Positions 24,314-33,279 of a stretch of 64,000 nt of DNA are shown here, one piece after another. A program made the translations under genes and the position numbers. Source of the stretch: Pseudoxanthomonas dokdonensis (lineage in GTDB: Bacteria > Pseudomonadota > Gammaproteobacteria > Xanthomonadales > Xanthomonadaceae); NCBI RefSeq assembly GCF_001431405.1, contig NZ_LDJL01000004.1, positions 372,001 to 436,000 on the forward strand, read 5' to 3'. The stretch's first letter is position 1. Each line of letters starts with the position of its first letter. The notes below the pieces were generated by a model, which did no database searches, was not told the DNA's origin, and saw only the letters and a list, made by a program, of their open reading frames with translations.

Positions 24314-24865
24314 GTGGGGCGTTTACGGGTGGGGCTGTTCATCGCGTTGTCGTTGGCGTATCCGCTGGTGGTGTACCTGGCGCTGGGACGTTTCGAGCCG
24401 CGCTGGCTGGCGGTGTTGTTGTGCGTACTGGCAGTTTTGCGTGCGCTCAGTACGCGCCAGCCGGTGTGGCTGGTGGCCGCGGCCGGGGCGCTGTTGCTGG
24501 CGGGCCTGGCCACGCTGTTCAACGATGCCTTGCCACTGAAACTGTATCCGGCGCTGGTCAACGCGGTAATGCTGGCAGTGTTTGCCGCCAGCCTGGTGTT
24601 CCCGCCGACCGCGGTGGAACGGATTGCCCGGCTTACCGAGCCGGATCTGCCGGCACACGCGGTCGCTTACACACGGCGGGTGACATGGGTGTGGTGTGGG
24701 TTTTTCGTAATCAATGGAGCACTGGCGCTGGCGACGGCGTTCTGGGCAACGGACCGCGTCTGGGCGGTCTACAACGGACTGGTGGCGTATCTGATGATGG
24801 CAATCGTATTCGCGGTGGAATGGCTGGTTCGCCAGCGTGTCAAAGCGGCCCACGCCCATGACTGA
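24314..24865 (+). CDS. Integral membrane protein of the aryl polyene cluster (COG4648)
   Basis: A 183-residue membrane protein with about five hydrophobic helices. It matches the COG4648-type proteins that occur in aryl polyene clusters and are often mislabelled as gyrase subunits. The function is unknown; it may anchor the synthase complex at the membrane (inference). GTG 24314 has a strong AAAGGGAG ribosome site. Its last 8 bases overlap the ligase gene (ATGACTGA). Confidence 0.82.
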   Translation: MGRLRVGLFIALSLAYPLVVYLALGRFEPRWLAVLLCVLAVLRALSTRQPVWLVAAAGALLLAGLATLFNDALPLKLYPALVNAVMLAVFAASLVFPPTAVERIARLTEPDLPAHAVAYTRRVTWVWCGFFVINGALALATAFWATDRVWAVYNGLVAYLMMAIVFAVEWLVRQRVKAAHAHD

Positions 24866-26552
24866 CTGGCTGCCACTGGAGTCTTTCGCCTGCCAGGCGT
24901 ACCCGGACCGGGCGATCATGGCGGACGATGCCGGCTGCAACCATGCCGCGCTGCGGCGACGCATCGATCATTGGCGGCGGGCATTCGCTGGCGTGGACGG
25001 CGGCGATGTCGCGCTGTATTTCGACGATGTGTACGAGTTCTCCGCCGCGCTTTATGGCGCTTGGCATGCAGGCAAGCGGGTGTATCTGTGCAGCGACAAT
25101 CTGCCGGCCACCGTGCAGCGGCTGTGCTCGCGGGTACAGGCGCTGGCCGGCGACTTTGTCGCTGGCGAAGGTTTGCGCGTCATTACCGCAGCCGATGAAA
25201 TGGACGCCGTCGACGCGGCGCCACGCCTGCCGCTGGATCCGATTGCCACGCGGCTGGTGGTGTTCACCTCGGGCAGTACCGGCGAGCCGGCGGCGATAGA
25301 AAAGCAGCTGCGGCAGTTGTCGGCCGAAGTGCAGGCCCTGCAGCAGGCGCTGGGCGCGGGCCTGGATGCGGCGGTGGTGCATGCCACGGTCTCGCATCAA
25401 CACATCTACGGCCTGCTGTTCCGGGTGTTGTGGCCACTGGCCGCAGGTCGCCCGCTGGGTGCCAGGGTGTTCTTTCCGGAAGACATGGTGGCGGCGTTGT
25501 CGCAGCGCGACTGCGTGCTGGTTGCCAGCCCGGCGCATCTGAAGCGATTGCCGGCGCAGCTGCCCTGGCACAGCGTGCATGGGCGCCTGAAAGCGGTGTT
25601 TTCCTCCGGCGGCGTGTTGCCTGCCGATGCCGCCGGTGAAGCAGCCAGATTCCTGGGAGTGCCGGTCCATGAGATTTTCGGCAGCAGCGAGACCGGCGGC
25701 GTCGCCTGGCGTTGCTGGGACCGCGGGCAACCCGATTGGCAGCCCTTGCCGGGGGTGCAATGGCGCAGTCGCGAAGGGGTGCTGGAAGTCTGCTCGCCGC
25801 ATCTGCCGAGCGCGGACTGGTGGACCTGCCAGGACAGGGTTGAAGCCGCAGGGCAGGGCTTCCGCCTCGTCGGGCGGGTCGATCGCATCGTCAAGATCGA
25901 GGAGCGGCGGGTGTCGTTGAGCGCACTCGAACAACAGTTGCAGGCGCACCCGCAGGTCAGCGAAGCGCGGGTGTTCGCCTTGCGCGGCCCACGTACCAGC
26001 CTGGCCGCGGTCGTGGTTGCGCACGATGGTCATGGCGGGGCGTTGCCGGCTGCCGCCAGGCGCGCATTGATCGCGTCGCTGGCGACACATCTGTCGAGCA
26101 GTCACGATGCGGTGACCCGGCCGCGCCATTGGCGGCTGCTCGATGCCTTGCCGCTCAACGCGCAGGGCAAGCTGAGCGAGGCCGCGCTGGAAGCCTTGTT
26201 CCGACCGCAGCAACCAGCGCCGCAATGGCGCGCACGCGGAGAACAGCAGGCGGATCTGTCGCTCTGGCTGGATCCAGCGTTGGCGGTGTTCGATGGTCAT
26301 TTCCCGCAGGTGGCCATTCTTCCCGGCGTCGCCCAGTTGCACTGGGCAATCCATTTTGGCCGCCAGGCGTTCGCGCTGCCACCACGATTCCTGCGCCTGG
26401 AAGCATTGAAGTTCCAGCGGGTGGCGCATGCCGGTGATACCGTGCAGTTGCACCTTGAGTACCAGCCGGCGCGGCAGAGCCTGGGCTTTCGCTATGTCTC
26501 CGAACATGGTCCGCATGCCAGCGGCCGGGTGGTGTTTGCCGAGCATGGCTGA
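24858..26552 (+). CDS. Acyl-ACP/CoA ligase fused to a hot-dog dehydratase
   Basis: A 564-residue two-domain protein. Residues 1 to about 440 form an AMP-dependent ligase with the P-loop FTSGSTGEPA, a central SSGGVLPADA, EIFGSSETGG and the C-terminal LPLNAQGK with the catalytic Lys. It should activate the aryl starter acid and load it on an ACP. Residues about 465-560 form a FabZ/ApeI-like hot-dog domain with FDGHFPQVAILPGVAQL, where the His is catalytic. In the E. coli cluster the two functions are separate genes (ApeH, ApeI); here they are fused. ATG 24858 is preferred to GTG 24837. Confidence 0.88.
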   Translation: MTDWLPLESFACQAYPDRAIMADDAGCNHAALRRRIDHWRRAFAGVDGGDVALYFDDVYEFSAALYGAWHAGKRVYLCSDNLPATVQRLCSRVQALAGDFVAGEGLRVITAADEMDAVDAAPRLPLDPIATRLVVFTSGSTGEPAAIEKQLRQLSAEVQALQQALGAGLDAAVVHATVSHQHIYGLLFRVLWPLAAGRPLGARVFFPEDMVAALSQRDCVLVASPAHLKRLPAQLPWHSVHGRLKAVFSSGGVLPADAAGEAARFLGVPVHEIFGSSETGGVAWRCWDRGQPDWQPLPGVQWRSREGVLEVCSPHLPSADWWTCQDRVEAAGQGFRLVGRVDRIVKIEERRVSLSALEQQLQAHPQVSEARVFALRGPRTSLAAVVVAHDGHGGALPAAARRALIASLATHLSSSHDAVTRPRHWRLLDALPLNAQGKLSEAALEALFRPQQPAPQWRARGEQQADLSLWLDPALAVFDGHFPQVAILPGVAQLHWAIHFGRQAFALPPRFLRLEALKFQRVAHAGDTVQLHLEYQPARQSLGFRYVSEHGPHASGRVVFAEHG

Positions 26553-27321
26553 GCCACACGCCAGTGCTGCGACTGCGGTGATCGCGGTCATTCCGGTGTT
26601 CGATCACGAGCATGCGATCGCTGCGATGGTCGACGGCGTGCTGGCTGCCGGCTTGAACTGCATCGTGGTCGACGATGGTTCCGGACCGGCCTGCGCACAG
26701 GTGCTAGATGCGTTGGCGGCGCGGCATGCCGGGCGGGTCCGACTGCTGCGCCTGGCCCGCAACAGCGGCAAGGGCGGGGCGGTGCTGGCCGGCTTCCGCA
26801 AGGCCGGCGAACTCGGTGTCCGCCACGTGCTGCAGATCGATGCCGACGGCCAGCACCGGACCGCCGATATCCCACGCTTCCTGCAGGCATCGGTGACGCA
26901 TCCGCACAAAGTGATCTGCGGGACCCCGGTCTACGATGACAGCGTGCCCAAGGGCCGGCTTTATGGCCGTTACCTGACCCATGTCTGGGTCTGGATCAAT
27001 ACACTTTCCCTGCAGATCCGCGATTCGATGTGCGGGTTCCGCATCTACCCACTGGCACCGGTGCTGGCCCTGATCGAACAGGAGCCCATCGGCCAGCGCA
27101 TGGATTTCGATGTCGAAATCATCGTCCGTCTGCACTGGCGAGGTGTTGGCGTACTCAACCTGCCGACGCGGGTGACGTATCCCAGCGATGGTGTGTCGCA
27201 TTTCGACGTGTGGGCCGACAACGTCCGCATCAGCTGGATGCACACCCGGCTGTTTTTCGGCATGTTGCGGCGACTGCCACGGTTGCTGGCGCGTCGGGTC
27301 GCGGACCGGGTGGATGCATGA
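26545..27321 (+). CDS. Family 2 glycosyltransferase of the aryl polyene cluster
   Basis: A 258-residue GT2 enzyme with the nucleotide-sugar motif VVDDGSG, the metal-binding LQIDADGQH, and a conserved SMCGFRIYP segment. It has no C-terminal membrane domain. It likely transfers a sugar (or polyprenyl-phosphate sugar) during anchoring of the pigment; the sugar is unknown. The start codon overlaps the ligase gene by 8 bases and its stop overlaps the acyltransferase start by 4. In some other clusters these two transferases are one fused protein. Confidence 0.87.
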   Translation: MAEPHASAATAVIAVIPVFDHEHAIAAMVDGVLAAGLNCIVVDDGSGPACAQVLDALAARHAGRVRLLRLARNSGKGGAVLAGFRKAGELGVRHVLQIDADGQHRTADIPRFLQASVTHPHKVICGTPVYDDSVPKGRLYGRYLTHVWVWINTLSLQIRDSMCGFRIYPLAPVLALIEQEPIGQRMDFDVEIIVRLHWRGVGVLNLPTRVTYPSDGVSHFDVWADNVRISWMHTRLFFGMLRRLPRLLARRVADRVDA

Positions 27322-28313
27322 AGTCCAACCAGGCCAGGAGCAGTCCGTTGAAGAGCAGCCCGGTGGGGAGCAGCCAGGGCGAGCACTGGGCGGAAATCTC
27401 CGAATCGACATCGGTCTGGGGCATTCACCTGCTTGGCGCGATCCATCGCTGGTTCGGGCGCTGGCCGTTCCGCCTGTGCGTATACCCGGTGGTGCTGTTC
27501 TACTGGATCAGCAACCGGCGCGCGCGGGCGTCATCGCTGCAGTACCTGCGTCGCCTGCATGCCGCCGAGCCGCGGGCGTTGCCGCGTGCCCCCGGCCACT
27601 GGCTGAGCTATCGGCATCTGTGCGTGTTCGCCGAAACCCTGCTCGACAAGATCCTGGCCTTGTCGAAACGCTATCCGGAACAGCACATCCAGGTCGAACG
27701 CGACGTGATGCTGGCTCGGGTGGCCGAAGGCAAGGGCGGGGTCATCATCACCGCCCATATCGGTTGCCTGGAACTATGCCAGGCACTGGCTGACCGGGTG
27801 CCCGGTTTCCGCCTGACCGCGCTGGTCCATACCGTGCATGCCGAACGTTTCAACCAGGTCCTGCAGCGCTGCGATCCGGAAGGCAAGGTCACCCTGTTGC
27901 AGGTGACCGAGCTCGGCCCGGCCCAGGCGATCATGCTCGGTGAGCGGGTGGCCGCTGGCGAGTTCATCGCCATTGCCGGCGACCGGGTGCCCTTGCGCGG
28001 CGGTCGCAACACCTGGGCGCGTTTTCTTGGTCATCGCGCCCCCTTCCCGATTGGCCCCTACGTGCTGGCGTCGACATTGGGCTGTCCGATGTACACCATG
28101 GCCTGTCTGCATCGTGGCGATGGCTACCACGTGCGCTTCGACCCGTTCCTGGACAAGCTCAAGCTGCCACGCGCCGATCGCGAGCAGGCGCTGGCCGGGT
28201 ACGCGCAGGCATTCGCCGACTGGTTGCAGCAGCAGGTCGCCCAGGCCCCGCTGGACTGGTTCAATTTCTTCCCATTCTGGGATCAGGTTTCCGATGACAG
28301 ATCCAACCACTGA
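27318..28313 (+). CDS. LpxL/HtrB-like acyltransferase of the aryl polyene cluster
   Basis: A 331-residue lipid A acyltransferase-like enzyme. It has an N-terminal membrane-associated segment (about residues 45-65, WPFRLCVYPVVLFYWIS), the catalytic Hx4E motif in TAHIGCLELC, a conserved GDRVPLRGG block and FPIGPYVLAS. It may acylate the pigment anchor. The first 25 residues are polar, Ser-rich and low in complexity. It overlaps the lyase gene downstream by 20 bases. Confidence 0.87.
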   Translation: MKSNQARSSPLKSSPVGSSQGEHWAEISESTSVWGIHLLGAIHRWFGRWPFRLCVYPVVLFYWISNRRARASSLQYLRRLHAAEPRALPRAPGHWLSYRHLCVFAETLLDKILALSKRYPEQHIQVERDVMLARVAEGKGGVIITAHIGCLELCQALADRVPGFRLTALVHTVHAERFNQVLQRCDPEGKVTLLQVTELGPAQAIMLGERVAAGEFIAIAGDRVPLRGGRNTWARFLGHRAPFPIGPYVLASTLGCPMYTMACLHRGDGYHVRFDPFLDKLKLPRADREQALAGYAQAFADWLQQQVAQAPLDWFNFFPFWDQVSDDRSNH

Positions 28314-29847
28314 AATCCCGGTCGTCCGCTTTGGCGACGTGCCGCTGACCATCGAAGATGTCGGCAGGCTGTCGCGCAGGCAGGCGCAGGCCGTACTGCA
28401 CGATGACTCCGGCTTCCGCCAGCGCATCCGCCGCGGGGCTGATTTCCTCGACCGCCTGTTGCGCGAGGACGGCGTCATCTACGGTGTCACCACCGGCTAT
28501 GGCGATTCGTGCACCGTCAATATCCCACCCTCATTGGTCGCCGAACTGCCGCAGCATCTGTACACCTACCACGGCTGCGGCATGGGCCGGCTGCTGGATC
28601 CTGAAGAGACCCGTAGCGTGCTGTCCGCGCGGTTGGCGTCGCTGAGCCGAGGCATGTCCGGGGTCAGCGTCGAGTTGCTGGAGGGCCTGGCGACACTGCT
28701 GCGACACGATGTGTTGCCGCTGATTCCGGCCGAAGGTTCGGTTGGCGCCAGCGGCGATCTGACCCCGCTGTCGTATGTGGCGGCGGTGCTGTGTGGCGAA
28801 CGCGAGGTGCTGTACCAGGGGCGGCAGCGTGCCGCCGCCGAAGTGCTGGCCGGGATCGGCATGCAGCCGTTGCGGCTGCGACCGAAGGAAGGTCTGGCGA
28901 TCATGAATGGCACCGCGGTGATGACCGGGCTGGCCTGCCTGGCCTATGAGCGCGCGGCATACCTGGCGCGCGTGGCGACCCGGCTGACCGCGTTCAACGT
29001 GCTGGCCAGTGACGGCAACGCCCATCATTTCGATGAAATCCTGTTCGCGGCCAAGCCGCATCCTGGCCAGAGCCGGGTCGCCGCACGCCTGCGCCAGGAC
29101 CTGCACAGTGACCGGCCACCACGCAACGAGCAGCGGCTGCAGGACCGCTATTCGCTGCGCTGTGCGCCGCATGTGATCGGGGTACTGGAAGACGCATTGC
29201 CATTCCTGCGCCAGTTCATCGAAACCGAGCTCAACAGCGCCAACGACAACCCGCTGATCGATCCGGATCGCGAGCAGATCCTGCACGGTGGCCATTTCTA
29301 TGGCGGCCATATCGCCTTCGCGATGGATGCATTGAAGACCGCGGTTGCCAATGTCGCCGATCTGCTGGATCGGCAACTGGCGCTGCTGGTGGATGCCCGC
29401 TTCAACCACGGTCTGCCGGCCAACCTGTCAGCCGCGCAGGGGCCGCGCGCGGCAATCAACCACGGTCTGAAGGCGCTGCAGATCAGCGTCTCGGCGTGGA
29501 CCGCCGAAGCACTCAAGCAGACCATGCCAGCGTCGGTATTCTCGCGTTCGACCGAATGCCACAACCAGGACAAGGTCAGCATGGGCACGATTGCCGCGCG
29601 CGACTGCCTGCGCGTGCTGACCCTGACCGAACAGGTCGCCGCGGCGATGCTGATCGCCGCCCGCCAGGGCATCGAACTGCGCCAACGCCAGCAGCACGCC
29701 GCGCTGCTGGGCGACACCGCCCGGCAGATGTTCGAAGATCTGCGTGACCGCATCGCACTGATTGAAGAAGACCGCGCCCTCGACGGCGAGCTGCATGCGC
29801 TGGTGGCCGCGCTGCGCCGGCGCGACTGGAGTCTGTATGAGCAGTAA
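28294..29847 (+). CDS. Histidine/phenylalanine ammonia-lyase family enzyme
   Basis: A 517-residue member of the MIO-dependent aromatic amino acid ammonia-lyases. The Ala-Ser-Gly triad that cyclises to the MIO cofactor is at 152-154 (GASGDLTP). The catalytic Tyr63 lies in YGVTTGYGD, and NSANDNPLID and SVFSRSTECHNQD follow. The selectivity loop has Tyr92-His93, unlike Ser-His of histidine lyases or the His-Leu of a tyrosine lyase. Inside this operon it could make a cinnamate-type aryl starter, which is inference; histidine degradation is unlikely without hut genes nearby. Confidence 0.9.
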   Translation: MTDPTTEIPVVRFGDVPLTIEDVGRLSRRQAQAVLHDDSGFRQRIRRGADFLDRLLREDGVIYGVTTGYGDSCTVNIPPSLVAELPQHLYTYHGCGMGRLLDPEETRSVLSARLASLSRGMSGVSVELLEGLATLLRHDVLPLIPAEGSVGASGDLTPLSYVAAVLCGEREVLYQGRQRAAAEVLAGIGMQPLRLRPKEGLAIMNGTAVMTGLACLAYERAAYLARVATRLTAFNVLASDGNAHHFDEILFAAKPHPGQSRVAARLRQDLHSDRPPRNEQRLQDRYSLRCAPHVIGVLEDALPFLRQFIETELNSANDNPLIDPDREQILHGGHFYGGHIAFAMDALKTAVANVADLLDRQLALLVDARFNHGLPANLSAAQGPRAAINHGLKALQISVSAWTAEALKQTMPASVFSRSTECHNQDKVSMGTIAARDCLRVLTLTEQVAAAMLIAARQGIELRQRQQHAALLGDTARQMFEDLRDRIALIEEDRALDGELHALVAALRRRDWSLYEQ

Positions 29848-30256
29848 TCCTGCCGCCTGCTGGGAGTTCAGCCCGGCATTCCACGACTGCGATCCGATGA
29901 ACGTGGTCTGGCATGGCAATTATTTCCGCTATCTGGAAAACGCCCGCTGCCATCTACTGCGCCAGCATGACTACGACTATCCGCAGATGCTCGAAGGCGG
30001 GCACCTGTGGCCGGTGGTCGATGCGCGGATCAAGTACATCCGCCCGCTGCGTTATGGCCAGTCCCTGCAGGTGGATGCGGAAGTGGTCGAGTGGGAGAAC
30101 CGGCTGAAGATCAATTACCGCATCAGTGACCGCGACAGCGGTGAGCTGTTGACCCGCGCCCATACCATCCAGGTGGCGGTGGACGTGGCTTCAGGCGAGA
30201 TGCTGTATGTGTGCCCCTCGATCCTGTGGCAACGATTGGGAGTGCAACGACAATGA
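29837..30256 (+). CDS. 4HBT-type thioesterase of the aryl polyene cluster
   Basis: A 139-residue hot-dog thioesterase. The N-terminal FHDCDPMNVVWHGNYFRYLE carries the catalytic Asp19 in the same place as Asp17 of 4-hydroxybenzoyl-CoA thioesterase. It may release the finished chain or proof-read stalled ACPs. ATG 29837 overlaps the lyase gene by 11 bases, and the stop overlaps the next start by 4 (ATGA). Confidence 0.9.
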   Translation: MSSNPAACWEFSPAFHDCDPMNVVWHGNYFRYLENARCHLLRQHDYDYPQMLEGGHLWPVVDARIKYIRPLRYGQSLQVDAEVVEWENRLKINYRISDRDSGELLTRAHTIQVAVDVASGEMLYVCPSILWQRLGVQRQ

Positions 30257-30894
30257 GTCTTTCCACACGCGTGTTTGCAGCCTTGCTGTGGCTTGGCCTG
30301 GCGGGCCCGGCGCTGGCTTCCGGCGCCGATAATCCGGTCGCCGTCGATCTGCAGCAGGTACAGCAGCGCATCGCCCAGGTCGCAGTGTTGAAGGGCAACT
30401 TCAGCCAGCGCAAGCAGGTCAGCGGGTTCTCGCAGGCATTGCGCTCGCAGGGACATTTCCTGCTGGCGCGCGACAAGGGCGTGATCTGGACCACCACCGA
30501 GCCGTTTGCCTCGGAGATGGTGGTTACCCCGGATCAGATTTTCACACGCCGCGCCGATGGCAGCCGGCAACTGGAAGTGTACGCGCGCCAGCAACCGGCA
30601 CTGCGTTCGATCAACGATCTGGTATTCGCGCTGGTGGCCGGTGACGTCTCGCAGCTGTCTTCCCGCTTCGAGGTGCAGGCCCGGTTGGGCCAGGGCAATG
30701 CCTGGGAACTGCGGTTGACGCCACGTGCCGCGCGGTTGAAGCAGGTGTTCCGCAGCATCGCCCTGAGTGGTGACCGCCACGTGCGCAGCGTGCTGCTGGA
30801 AGAGGCAGGTGGCGACAGCACCGCCATCGAGTTCAGTGACATGGACGACAGCCAGCAGGCGCTGGATGCGGACGAGGCGGCACGCTTTGAATGA
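30253..30894 (+). CDS. LolA-like periplasmic carrier of the aryl polyene cluster
   Basis: A 213-residue protein with a signal peptide cleaved near ALASGA and a LolA-type fold: LKGNFSQRKQVSGFSQAL, then GVIWTTTEPF and a C-terminal IEFSDMDD. LolA carries lipoproteins across the periplasm; the homologues in pigment clusters are thought to carry the lipid-linked polyene instead. The exporter gene follows after one base. Confidence 0.88.
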   Translation: MSLSTRVFAALLWLGLAGPALASGADNPVAVDLQQVQQRIAQVAVLKGNFSQRKQVSGFSQALRSQGHFLLARDKGVIWTTTEPFASEMVVTPDQIFTRRADGSRQLEVYARQQPALRSINDLVFALVAGDVSQLSSRFEVQARLGQGNAWELRLTPRAARLKQVFRSIALSGDRHVRSVLLEEAGGDSTAIEFSDMDDSQQALDADEAARFE

Positions 30895-30895
30895 A

Positions 30896-33238
30896 ATGAG
30901 CGGCGCGTCGAGCGGGCTTGGCTGGCGCTGGTTGCCGGCGCTCTGGCTGTTGCTGGTGCTTGCGGTGGGCTGGCATCAGTGGAAGTTCTGGCAGGCGCCG
31001 CGCATCGACAGCAATATCCTGGCGATGTTGCCGCAGGATGCCGACGACCGCCTGTTGTCGGACATCACCGCCCGCATCGCCGATGCCAGCGCACGCCAGG
31101 TGGTGGTATTGCTGGGCGCACCGACGGCGGCGCAGGCGCTGCAGGCCCAGCGAGCGTTTTTGGCGGATCTGGATGCGTCGGATTCGCCGCTGCAGGCCAG
31201 CGGCCCGGACGCCGATTGGCTTGCCGAAGCAGAGGCGCTGTACACGCCGCACCGCCGCCAGTTGCTGACCGGTGCCCAGCGGCAACGGCTTGAGCAGACG
31301 CCGCCGGAAGTGCTGGCGGAAACCTCGATGGCGGTGTTGTTCAGTCCGGTTGCCGGCAACCGGATGACCGAATGGTTGGATGATCCGCTGGCATTGTGGC
31401 CGCAATGGTGGCAGCAGCGCGCCAGCGTATCGGGCATGCGGGTTGGCGAGGATGGCCTGCTGCTGGCCCGGGATCAGCACTGGGCGGTGTTGCAGTTCGA
31501 GACCCCTGGTCCTGCGTTCCGGCTCGATGGCCAGCCGCGCATCGGCCAGGCACTGGATCATGCGTTTGCCGCCGCCCACAAGCAGGCGCCAACGCTGACG
31601 ATGCTGCGTGCCGGCGTGCCATTGCATGCCGAAGCGGCGGCCAGCCAGGCCAACCGCGAAATCAACACCATCGGCTGGGGCTCGCTGGCGGCAGTGCTGC
31701 TGCTGGTTTTCCTGGCCTTCCGCAGCCTGCGCCCGATCCTGCTGGTGGCGATGTCGCTGCTGCTCGGTTGTGCGATCGCACTGTCGGTGACCGCGCTGGT
31801 GTTCGGCCAGGTCCATCTGCTGACCCTGATATTCGGTGCCAGTCTGGTCGGCGTGGCCGAAGACTACGGCATCCACTGGTTTGCCTCGCGCCAGTCGGCG
31901 CCCGCCCAGCCGCGACTGCGGTTGATGCGCAGCCTGCTGCCGGGCCTGCTGCTGGCGTTGTTGACCAGTTCGGTTGCGTACCTGGCGCTGGGCCTGCCGC
32001 CGTTTCCCGGCCTGCGGCAGATGGCGTTGTTCTCGGTGGTCGGCCTGGCCGGCGCCTTCCTGACCGTGGTCTGCTGGTTCCCGTGGCTGGATACCGGCAT
32101 TGCGCGGCAGACACGGTTTGCCGACGTCATCGGTCGTTCGCTGGCGCGTTGGCCACGCATCGGCAGCGGCCGCGGCTGGAAGATTGGCATCGTCGCGGTG
32201 TTGCTGCTGGCGGTGGCCGGCCTGGCGCAGCTGCGTTTCAACGATGACTTACGCAGCCTGCAATCGTCACCGCCGCAGTTGCTGCGCGAACAGGCGGACA
32301 TCGGACAGTTGCTGGGCATGCCCAGTCCGGCCCAGTTCTATCTGGTCCGTGGCCACAGCGCCGAACAGGTGCTGCAACGCGAAGAAGCCCTGACCGCGCG
32401 CCTGCAGACGCTGCAGGCCGAAGGCAAGATGGGCGGCTACCGGGCGATCAGCGACTGGTTGCCGTCGGCGCAGCGGCAGCAGTCCAGCCTGGCCTTGAGC
32501 CAGCGGGTTGAAGGGCAGGTGATTGAACAGGTCGCCGCGGCGTTGGACGAAAAGCTGCAGGCACCGGCCAGGCAGGTGCCGCCGCTGGATCTCCCGACGT
32601 GGTTGCAGGACCCGGTCTCGCAACCGTTCCGGTCATTGTGGCTGGGCACACTGGAAGATGATCAAGGCGGCCAGGCCATGGCGTCGGTGGTGATGGTCGA
32701 TGACCTCGGCGAGCCGGGAACCCTGCAGCAACTGGCGCAGCTGGGCGACGATCTCGCTGGCGTGCGCTGGGTCGACCGTACCGCCGACTTCTCCCTGCTG
32801 CTGGGCAAGTACCGGCACCGGATGAGCCTGCTGTTGCTGCTGGGCGTGGCATTGGTGGCGGCAGTGCTGTGGTGGCGCTACCGGCGCCAGGCATGGCGGG
32901 CACTGCTGCCGACCCTGCTGGCGATGCTGCTGACGGTGGCAGCGCTGGGCTGGCTGGGCCAGCCATTGCAGTTGTTCAATGTGCTGGCACTGATGCTGCT
33001 GCTCGGTATGGGTATCGACTACGGCATTTTCCTCAGCGAACATCGCGGCGACCCGTCGGCCTGGCTGGCGGTCTGCGTCGGCGCTGCCAGCACCTGGCTG
33101 TCGTTCGGGCTGCTGGCGCTGTCGGCGACGCCGGCGTTGCGTGCATTCGGGTTGACGCTGTTGCTGGGCATCGGCCTGGTCTGGCTGCTTTCGCCGCTGT
33201 TGCGGCCCCTTTCCGTGCAGGAGGCACACACCCCATGA
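30896..33238 (+). CDS. MMPL/RND-type exporter of the aryl polyene cluster
   Basis: A 780-residue MMPL-family transporter. The layout is one N-terminal helix, a large periplasmic loop, a bundle of helices at about 250-410 (with VGVAEDYGIHWF), a second loop, and a second bundle at about 640-770 (LLLGMGIDYGIFLSEH). The paired GxxxDYG motifs carry the Asp residues typical of proton-coupled RND pumps. It probably moves the pigment lipid out of the inner membrane to the LolA-like carrier. ATG 30896 is one base after the previous stop. Confidence 0.92.
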   Translation: MSGASSGLGWRWLPALWLLLVLAVGWHQWKFWQAPRIDSNILAMLPQDADDRLLSDITARIADASARQVVVLLGAPTAAQALQAQRAFLADLDASDSPLQASGPDADWLAEAEALYTPHRRQLLTGAQRQRLEQTPPEVLAETSMAVLFSPVAGNRMTEWLDDPLALWPQWWQQRASVSGMRVGEDGLLLARDQHWAVLQFETPGPAFRLDGQPRIGQALDHAFAAAHKQAPTLTMLRAGVPLHAEAAASQANREINTIGWGSLAAVLLLVFLAFRSLRPILLVAMSLLLGCAIALSVTALVFGQVHLLTLIFGASLVGVAEDYGIHWFASRQSAPAQPRLRLMRSLLPGLLLALLTSSVAYLALGLPPFPGLRQMALFSVVGLAGAFLTVVCWFPWLDTGIARQTRFADVIGRSLARWPRIGSGRGWKIGIVAVLLLAVAGLAQLRFNDDLRSLQSSPPQLLREQADIGQLLGMPSPAQFYLVRGHSAEQVLQREEALTARLQTLQAEGKMGGYRAISDWLPSAQRQQSSLALSQRVEGQVIEQVAAALDEKLQAPARQVPPLDLPTWLQDPVSQPFRSLWLGTLEDDQGGQAMASVVMVDDLGEPGTLQQLAQLGDDLAGVRWVDRTADFSLLLGKYRHRMSLLLLLGVALVAAVLWWRYRRQAWRALLPTLLAMLLTVAALGWLGQPLQLFNVLALMLLLGMGIDYGIFLSEHRGDPSAWLAVCVGAASTWLSFGLLALSATPALRAFGLTLLLGIGLVWLLSPLLRPLSVQEAHTP

Positions 33239-33279
33239 TCATCCATCCACATTGCGCGAAGACGGACCGCCGACCATGA
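33235..33279 (+). CDS. Possible 14-residue coupling peptide
   Basis: An excellent AGGAGG site before the end of the exporter gene leads to ATG 33235. It opens a 14-codon frame (MIIHPHCAKTDRRP) whose TGA overlaps the ATG of the halogenase-like gene (ATGA). The halogenase-like gene has no good ribosome site of its own, so the small frame may serve to deliver ribosomes to it. Whether the peptide itself matters is unknown. Confidence 0.4.
   Translation: MIIHPHCAKTDRRP

Noticed and set aside
28294-29847. HutH for histidine catabolism
   Set aside because: No other hut gene is nearby, the selectivity loop differs from histidine lyases, and the gene overlaps pigment genes on both sides.
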